Both the position numbers and the translations under genes were made by a program. From NCBI GenBank assembly GCA_947485035.1, contig CANKQN010000022.1, positions 1-10,595 of the forward strand: a DNA stretch of 10,595 nucleotides, given 5' to 3'. This DNA is from Rickettsiales bacterium (GTDB lineage: Bacteria; Pseudomonadota; Alphaproteobacteria; Rickettsiales; Deianiraeaceae). This document shows, piece after piece, positions 6,193 through 10,595 of this stretch (positions are counted from its first letter, which is position 1; each line of letters starts with the position of its first letter). The notes below the pieces were generated by a model. The model saw only the letters and a list, made by a program, of their open reading frames with translations. It was not told the DNA's origin and ran no database searches.

Positions 6193-6224
6193 GTGGAAAG
6201 GCCTCGCAAATATTGCCTTTCCAC
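6193..6224. terminator. 10-bp hairpin between the convergent transporter gene and eno
   Basis: Perfect arms GTGGAAAGGC (6193-6202) and GCCTTTCCAC (6215-6224) enclose a 12-nt loop in the 177-nt gap between two converging genes. On the + strand it is followed by six A, not T, and on the minus strand the six T precede rather than follow the stem, so neither direction has a standard U-tract. It is probably a transcript-end structure for one or both genes, given its position. The rest of the gap holds no recognisable gene. Confidence 0.45.
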
Positions 6225-6239
6225 AAAAAAGCCAACTTC

Positions 6240-7472
6240 TTAAATCTCCAAATACTTCTCAATCCTTAAAAGTTCGTTATATTTTGCAGTGCGTTCGCCG
6301 CGGCATGGTGCTCCTGTTTTAATTTGTCCGCAATTTGTTGCAACAGCAAGGTGGGCTATTGTTGTATCTTCCGTTTCGCCAGATCTGTGCGATAACACAC
6401 ACTTAAAACCAGCCGCTTGTGCAATTTTTACAGCTTGAAGAGTTTCAGTTATTGTGCCAATTTGATTTGGTTTCACTAAAAGTGCGTTGGCATATTTTCC
6501 TTCAATTCCTTGTGTGATAATCGCCGGATTTGTGCAGAATAAATCGTCGCCAACAATTTGAATTTTATTCCCCATTTTTGCGGTGAATTTTTGGAAACCT
6601 TCAATGTCATCCTCGTGAAATGGGTCTTCAATTGATGTAATTGGGTATTGTTCCACAAGGTTTTCGTAGTATGAAATTAACTCATCGCTTGTAAAAGTTT
6701 GACCATCAATGAGATATTTTCCATCTTTAAAAAACTCGCTAGCGGCAGCATCAAGAGCAATTGAAACCTCTTTTTTTGGTTCATATCCTGCGTCTTTTAT
6801 AGCTTGAACTATGCAGTCAAGAGCCTCTTTTGATGTTGTAAAATTTGGGGCAAATCCACCTTCATCACCAACTGCGGTTGTGTGTCCAAGTTGTTTAATT
6901 ACCGATTTTAGCGTGTGAAAAATTTCAGTTCCCGCACGAAGTTTCTCAGAAAAAGTTTCAAAACCATGTGGTACAACCATGAATTCTTGAATATCAAGAC
7001 CGTTCGAAGCGTGTTGCCCACCGTTGATAATATTCATGAGTGGTGTTGGCAGAACATCGGCATTCTTGCCTCCGATATATTCAAAAAGTGGCAAGCCAGC
7101 AACCTCCGCGTTCGCCTTCCAGCACGCAATTGATGTTGCCAAAATTGCGTTTGCACCAAGGTTTGACTTATTGTTCGTGTCGTCAAGTTCAATTAAAATT
7201 GCGTCGATATCGTCGGAAATATCAAGTCCAACAAGGGCATCGCTTATTTCATTGTTAACAAACTCCACAGCGTTAAGAACTCCTTTGCCGTTGAATCTTT
7301 TTTTGTCGCCATCACGCAGTTCACACGCTTCTTTTGTGCCGGTTGAGGCGCCAGATGGTGCGATTCCTCTGCATGTAATTCCACTTTCAAGTGTAACATT
7401 AACTTCGACTGTTGGGTTTCCACGGGAATCCAAAATTTCAATAGCGTAGACCTCAATAATTGTGCTTGACAT
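6240..7472 (-). CDS. eno: Enolase (phosphopyruvate hydratase)
   Basis: Enolase converts 2-phosphoglycerate to phosphoenolpyruvate in glycolysis and is cytoplasmic. From the ATG at 7470-7472 the protein has 410 residues; E. coli enolase has about 430. Family blocks appear in order: [13 protein letters not shown] (12-24), [14 protein letters not shown] (36-49), [12 protein letters not shown] (146-157), QEFMVVP (162-168), GDEGGFAP (202-209, with the catalytic Glu E204), SIEDP (280-284), VGDD (307-310), [10 protein letters not shown] (331-340, catalytic Lys K334) and [13 protein letters not shown] (361-373). The Mg2+ ligands correspond to D241, E282 and D309. The frame extends three codons to a TTG at 7481; an AAGGAAG lies 7 nt before that TTG and 16 nt before the ATG, so the TTG cannot be fully excluded, but family homology favours the ATG. 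A hairpin lies upstream, and a TTGACA (plus 7521-7526) lacks a convincing -10 box. Confidence 0.96.
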   Translation of the reverse strand: MSSTIIEVYAIEILDSRGNPTVEVNVTLESGITCRGIAPSGASTGTKEACELRDGDKKRFNGKGVLNAVEFVNNEISDALVGLDISDDIDAILIELDDTNNKSNLGANAILATSIACWKANAEVAGLPLFEYIGGKNADVLPTPLMNIINGGQHASNGLDIQEFMVVPHGFETFSEKLRAGTEIFHTLKSVIKQLGHTTAVGDEGGFAPNFTTSKEALDCIVQAIKDAGYEPKKEVSIALDAAASEFFKDGKYLIDGQTFTSDELISYYENLVEQYPITSIEDPFHEDDIEGFQKFTAKMGNKIQIVGDDLFCTNPAIITQGIEGKYANALLVKPNQIGTITETLQAVKIAQAAGFKCVLSHRSGETEDTTIAHLAVATNCGQIKTGAPCRGERTAKYNELLRIEKYLEI

Positions 7473-7488
7473 ATTTTTCAAAAAATTT

Positions 7489-7505
7489 CTTCCTTTTTAA
7501 GGAAG
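7489..7505 (-). promoter_or_regulatory. Hairpin just upstream of eno containing its only Shine-Dalgarno-like sequence
   Basis: On the minus strand CTTCCTT and AAGGAAG pair perfectly over 7 bp with a 3-nt AAA loop. The 3' arm is the purine-rich AAGGAAG. After the stem come AAA and then six T, so the structure could also be a weak intrinsic terminator for the upstream oxidoreductase gene. Either reading would limit eno expression from read-through transcripts. Confidence 0.4.
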
Positions 7506-7536
7506 TTATTATGGATTATTTGTCAAGAAAATTTTA

Positions 7537-8985
7537 TTAATACCCGTATTGAATGCGTTCAACAAGTTCGCTAATTGTTGGCATAAATGCACCGTTTTGA
7601 TACCAAGGATCTTTCGCAAAATTGAAACCTTGCGAGCCGCAAAACATCAGATTATTGTTGATATCTGGTGTTGAAATTGCCGCTTGCAAAGTTTTTTGAA
7701 TGCAAAACGAGCGAGGGTCGGCACGGCGTCCTGTTGTGAAATTTTCATTCACGGAATACTCCTCCGTTGCCCAGTTACTAAACGCACAAGCAGAAAGACA
7801 ACCCATACAGTCTTTTTGATCTTTTAAAATTTCTTGCGAATCATTTTCAGTGACGAAAATCATTGTGTTATCAGGAGTCTTCAACGCAACAGTGAAGCCG
7901 TTTGCTTCAAATTGTGCAATTTTTGCAAGACTTCCAGATTGTACAAAAGTTGGGCGTTTGCGTGGACCAAAACCATATTCTTCGCAGAAATCCTCTGTTT
8001 TTTCTTCAGAAAAATCAACTTGGCGTTCACTTCTTCCTCTTAAATGTTGCATAAATTCGTTATTCACGGCGGAAGAATAAAATCCTGTTGGACTGAATTT
8101 ATTCAGAAAAATATCACCTTTTTCAAGGGTAAAAAGCCTGTCTTTCCATTCTTTTGAAACAGGGTATTCCTGAGTGTAAATTGGTCTGGTTCCAAATTGG
8201 AAGGCAACTTTTCCAATTTTTGGGTTATTCAAAAAGTGTTCTTCATCTTTTAAGTGCCAAATTCCGCCGGCAACAATAATTGGTGTTTCTTGAAGACCAA
8301 CTTCGTTTAAAAATGTGCGAATTTCTGCAACTCGTGCGAATGTATCACCCGGTTCGTTTGGATTTTCAGCATTTGAAAGGCCATTGTGTCCGCCTGCTCT
8401 CCAAGGACATTCGTAGACAACTCCGCCCAAAAAATCGGAAAACTTGCTGTAAGAACGCTTCCATAATGCACGAAAAGCACGCATTGAAGAAACGATTGGG
8501 TAGTAGTGCACTTTATATTTTGAGGCAATTTCACCAAGACGGTATGGCATTCCTGCTCCGCATGTTACACCGTGAATTAAACCCTTTGTTTTTTCAAGCA
8601 TTCCTTCTAAGACGCGTTGAGCACCGCCCATTTCCCAGAGAACATTGACATGTATTCTGCCAAGACCACCGGAAATATCAAACGCACGCTTTGCTTGTGA
8701 AATAGCACCTTTGATAGAATATTCAACCAATTCTTCGTGTCTTAATTTCCTTGTGTTTGTGTGGTATTCAACGGGGTGATATGTTCCGTTGTCGTCAAGA
8801 TATTGTGCATTTACGCCAGAAAACGTTCCAACAGCACCAGCTTTGGCAAAATTTCCTGCTGTAATTCCATTTGTTACTCCAACACCTTTTCCACCTTCAA
8901 CAATTGGAAGAACTTTAACGCCTCCCATTACAATTGGTTCGATAATTTTTTTCAGACCACTTATATTTAATGGTATTGCTGTCAT
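7537..8985 (-). CDS. Nitronate-monooxygenase-like FMN oxidoreductase with C-terminal cysteine cluster
   Basis: The 482-residue protein has an FMN-dependent TIM-barrel domain of the nitronate monooxygenase / 2-nitropropane dioxygenase family over about residues 10-345. Visible family features are the substrate/FMN loop GVGVTNGITAGNFAKAGAVGT at the N-terminus (34-54), RAGGHNG (196-202, with the conserved His H200), IIVAGGIWH (236-244) and AFQFGTRP (261-268). Classical enzymes of this family are about 330-350 residues. This one has a further 135 residues containing C393-x2-C396-x3-C400 and C428, in DCMGCLSACAFSNW and ADPRSFCIQKTL, which could bind an Fe-S cluster. Long versions like this are, to my knowledge, common in alphaproteobacteria. 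The true substrate is unknown; a role in detoxification or as a FabK-like reductase is possible but unproven. A TTGACA (plus 9042-9047) overlaps the stop of the upstream surface-protein gene. Confidence 0.8.
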   Translation of the reverse strand: MTAIPLNISGLKKIIEPIVMGGVKVLPIVEGGKGVGVTNGITAGNFAKAGAVGTFSGVNAQYLDDNGTYHPVEYHTNTRKLRHEELVEYSIKGAISQAKRAFDISGGLGRIHVNVLWEMGGAQRVLEGMLEKTKGLIHGVTCGAGMPYRLGEIASKYKVHYYPIVSSMRAFRALWKRSYSKFSDFLGGVVYECPWRAGGHNGLSNAENPNEPGDTFARVAEIRTFLNEVGLQETPIIVAGGIWHLKDEEHFLNNPKIGKVAFQFGTRPIYTQEYPVSKEWKDRLFTLEKGDIFLNKFSPTGFYSSAVNNEFMQHLRGRSERQVDFSEEKTEDFCEEYGFGPRKRPTFVQSGSLAKIAQFEANGFTVALKTPDNTMIFVTENDSQEILKDQKDCMGCLSACAFSNWATEEYSVNENFTTGRRADPRSFCIQKTLQAAISTPDINNNLMFCGSQGFNFAKDPWYQNGAFMPTISELVERIQYGY

Positions 8986-9043
8986 ATAATTTCAATATAT
9001 TCATAGATATTCCCAAATAAACAATTCAAAGTAAATCGATATG

Positions 9044-10477
9044 TCAAGTTTTTATTTTTACTCTTTTAAATCCCACTCCACTCAATCCATTATCGTATAT
9101 ATCCTCTTCTTCATTAGATAACCAACCATCATACACTCTCTCTTCCTCATTCAACCAATAATTATCAAATTCCTCATCATCGCTCAACAAAGAATTATAT
9201 AAATCATCTTCGCTCACACCGTTCATAATTGCTTTTTGAGTTACGAAATTCTCATCAAGCAATCCATATTCTTCTGCAAATGATTTTTCACGCAACCTAA
9301 TTCCATCGTCAAAATAAAATGTTAAACCAACTTTGAAACCCTGAATGCTTGTTATGTTTGTTATGTTTACAATCTTGACGTTTGTATTGCTTGTTTGTGT
9401 GTATTTAATTGAATTTGGGTCAATTTTGTGCTTTAAACCAAGGTTGTTCAAGGTAAGAATGTATTTTGGGCTAGTATTGTTTTTAATTATAACTTGTGAA
9501 GGATTGGAATTATCTTGAATATATTTGCTAATTTCATTTGAAGGTGAGTATGATTTCACAGAAGAAGATTGTGAATATGAAGAAGATTGTGAAGAATATG
9601 ATAAGCTATTTTGAAGATCAATTTGAAATACTTCCGCAAACAATGCAAATCTTTTGCTTAGATTCAATTCCGTACCAATGCCGTATTTAATTCCACCAAT
9701 GTTTTGTGTTGAACCATTTGAGGAATTTGATACAAATGCAAGGCCACCAAGACCGTAAATGCTTGCTTTTGAAATTGAAACGCCAAATTTTGTAACTGCG
9801 CTAAGTCCTGATATTCTTAACGGTGTTGAATTTGAACCAAATGATGAATAATCAATTTGCGGTGCAAAAAAGAAATTTCCACCTTGTTTTTGAAATTTAT
9901 AACCAGTGCTTAATTCAAAACCGCCAGTGTTGTTGATTGTAAAATTTGGAGTTGTGGTTGTTTTTGAAGTTGTGGTTGTGCCACTCACTGCACTTGAAAC
10001 CATTGATTTCACTGTAGCAATTTGTGAAGTGTAGTCAATTGGGTTGATGGTGTAAGTCCTGTAAGTGTTGGTAGAGATAGAATTGTCAGAAATCTGCGAG
10101 TAAGGATCTGTTTGAATAATTGTATCATCACCAGTGAATAAAGTGAATTTTATTTGTTGTGTAATATATTTATTATTAAATTCTAATATCGACTTAGGTA
10201 TAACAGCATCAGAACTACTTCTTTCATCATCTGTAAAGATATAAACATATCGGAAAGGTCCAGCACGGTCAAGAGGACTAGCACTTTGCACACCAGCCAT
10301 GTTTTCACTGTATGTAACACTTGATGCATCAACCGATGTGGTAACAGATGTATTAACCAATGTTTTGGTTGAAGCATTTTCTTTGCTTGTTAAGGAAGAT
10401 GCACTGATATAAAACCCACTGGAAGCATTTGCTACGGATGAAAGACAAATTAATGCAAAAAGAACAATTTTTAACAC
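9044..10477 (-). CDS. Secreted outer-membrane beta-barrel surface protein with acidic C-terminal tail
   Basis: The 477-residue protein starts at GTG (10475-10477) with an ideal Sec signal peptide (MLKIVLFALICLSSVANA, cut before SSGFY). Residues 25-185 are Ser/Thr/Asn-rich, including TTTTSKTTTT (167-176). Amphipathic beta-strands typical of an 8-10-strand barrel follow: GGFELSTGYKF (185-195), NFFFAPQIDYSSF (201-213), TKFGVSISKASIYGLGGLAFV (229-249), GGIKYGIGTELNLSKRFALFAEVF (261-284) and GFKVGLTFYF (380-389), which looks like the closing strand. A Ser/Gln loop (293-306) carries a DNA tandem repeat. Unusually, 88 more residues follow. They are very acidic and contain a degenerate 12-residue repeat (WLNEEERVYDG then WLSNEEEDIYDN, about 441-463). 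The next upstream gene is a paralogue that ends just after the same strand. A surface-antigen role is inference; I do not assign a named family. Confidence 0.75.
   Translation of the reverse strand: MLKIVLFALICLSSVANASSGFYISASSLTSKENASTKTLVNTSVTTSVDASSVTYSENMAGVQSASPLDRAGPFRYVYIFTDDERSSSDAVIPKSILEFNNKYITQQIKFTLFTGDDTIIQTDPYSQISDNSISTNTYRTYTINPIDYTSQIATVKSMVSSAVSGTTTTSKTTTTPNFTINNTGGFELSTGYKFQKQGGNFFFAPQIDYSSFGSNSTPLRISGLSAVTKFGVSISKASIYGLGGLAFVSNSSNGSTQNIGGIKYGIGTELNLSKRFALFAEVFQIDLQNSLSYSSQSSSYSQSSSVKSYSPSNEISKYIQDNSNPSQVIIKNNTSPKYILTLNNLGLKHKIDPNSIKYTQTSNTNVKIVNITNITSIQGFKVGLTFYFDDGIRLREKSFAEEYGLLDENFVTQKAIMNGVSEDDLYNSLLSDDEEFDNYWLNEEERVYDGWLSNEEEDIYDNGLSGVGFKRVKIKT
9304..9350. repeat. 47-bp direct repeat, copy within the surface-protein gene
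   Basis: This segment is 46/47 identical to 10533-10579 in the same orientation; the only difference is T at 9309 against C at 10538. It encodes the closing beta-strand of the barrel (SIQGFKVGLTFYF) on the minus strand. Confidence 0.95.
9561..9599. repeat. Two-unit tandem repeat coding for a Ser/Gln/Tyr loop
   Basis: An 18-base unit (9561-9578) and a 21-base unit (9579-9599) share the core GAAGAAGATTGTGAA, the second having an extra in-frame GAA. On the minus strand they encode SYSSQSSSYSQSSS, probably an external loop. Unit length is a multiple of three, so copy-number change would keep the frame. Confidence 0.75.
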
Positions 10478-10524
10478 CTTACCAGTTTAAAAAAATATAC
10501 ATAACAATATGGTTTTATAACATT

Positions 10525-10595
10525 CTAATATTCATCGCCAAAATAAAATGTTAAACCAACTTTGAAACCCTGAATGCTTTCAATGCTTGTTTGTC
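10525..10595 (-). CDS. C-terminal end of a tandem paralogue of the beta-barrel surface protein
   Basis: The minus-strand frame entering from the window edge reads QTSIESIQGFKVGLTFYFGDEY and stops with TAG at 10525-10527. SIQGFKVGLTFYF is identical to residues 377-389 of the neighbouring surface protein, and the DNA is nearly identical. This copy ends four residues after the closing beta-strand, the usual end for an outer-membrane barrel, and lacks the acidic tail of its neighbour. The two genes are head to tail with 47 nt between the stop and the next GTG. Most of the gene lies outside the window, so its length and integrity are unknown. Confidence 0.8.
   Translation of the reverse strand, partial: QTSIESIQGFKVGLTFYFGDEY
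10533..10579. repeat. 47-bp direct repeat, copy within the upstream paralogue
   Basis: Partner of 9304-9350 (one mismatch). It encodes the same closing strand in the upstream paralogue. High identity at the DNA level, including third codon positions, points to recent duplication or gene conversion. Confidence 0.95.

Noticed and set aside
7024..7449. 141-codon + strand open frame opposite eno
   Set aside because: Lies wholly antisense to strongly conserved enolase codons; its composition follows from the codon bias of eno and it has no recognisable motif or start signal.
7473..7481. TTG start for eno three codons upstream
   Set aside because: Spacing from AAGGAAG is attractive, but other genes here lack Shine-Dalgarno sequences and the conserved enolase N-terminus fits the ATG at 7472. 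Kept as an open alternative in the eno entry.
7521..7526. Perfect TTGACA upstream of eno as a promoter
   Set aside because: No acceptable -10 box at 16-19 bp spacing (TCCTTA at 17 bp is poor and sits inside the hairpin), so it is not listed as a promoter.
8280..8648. 122-codon + strand open frame opposite the oxidoreductase
   Set aside because: Shadow of a conserved gene on the other strand, no promoter or membrane/signal features of its own.

Overview
The window is AT-rich, reads with the standard genetic code, and is densely packed with complete housekeeping genes on both strands. IscR of the CxxxxxC type, a type-2-like isoleucyl-tRNA synthetase tail, DapD, IspH and a long nitronate-monooxygenase-like flavoprotein together suggest a Gram-negative, AT-rich alphaproteobacterium. 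A Rickettsiales- or Holosporales-like, host-associated lineage is possible. That placement is inference from protein style and base composition; no rRNA is present. Clear Shine-Dalgarno sequences are mostly absent, and four promoters with consensus-like -35 boxes sit only 22-28 nt upstream of their start codons.

Layout, left to right. The tail of a + strand gene (possibly an outer-membrane efflux protein) converges on a two-gene minus-strand unit, iscR followed by a free-standing C-terminal piece of IleS, joined by an ATGA start/stop overlap. iscR is divergent from dapD (lysine/peptidoglycan precursor), which is followed after 4 nt by a 48-residue membrane microprotein. bioB (biotin synthase) converges on this pair. 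bioB is divergent from ispH (isoprenoid MEP pathway), and a long near-perfect palindrome lies between them. ispH is followed by a lone NuoM/MrpD-like proton/cation transporter subunit. eno (enolase) converges on it, and upstream of eno on the same strand lie a 482-residue nitronate-monooxygenase-like flavoprotein with a C-terminal cysteine cluster and then a secreted beta-barrel surface protein. The window ends inside a tandem paralogue of that surface protein.

The metabolic genes are mutually independent housekeeping functions; no dedicated pathway operon is visible. Four things stand out: (1) the IleS C-terminal domain encoded as its own small gene, coupled to the Fe-S regulator iscR; (2) the tandem outer-membrane protein pair, in which one copy ends just after the final beta-strand and the other continues into an 88-residue acidic, repeat-containing tail, with 46 of 47 bases shared at the end of the barrel; (3) the palindromes at the iscR start region and between bioB and ispH, which look like operators; (4) the lone MrpD-like subunit next to ispH. 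No tRNA, rRNA, CRISPR array, IS element or gap over 300 bases without a gene was seen.
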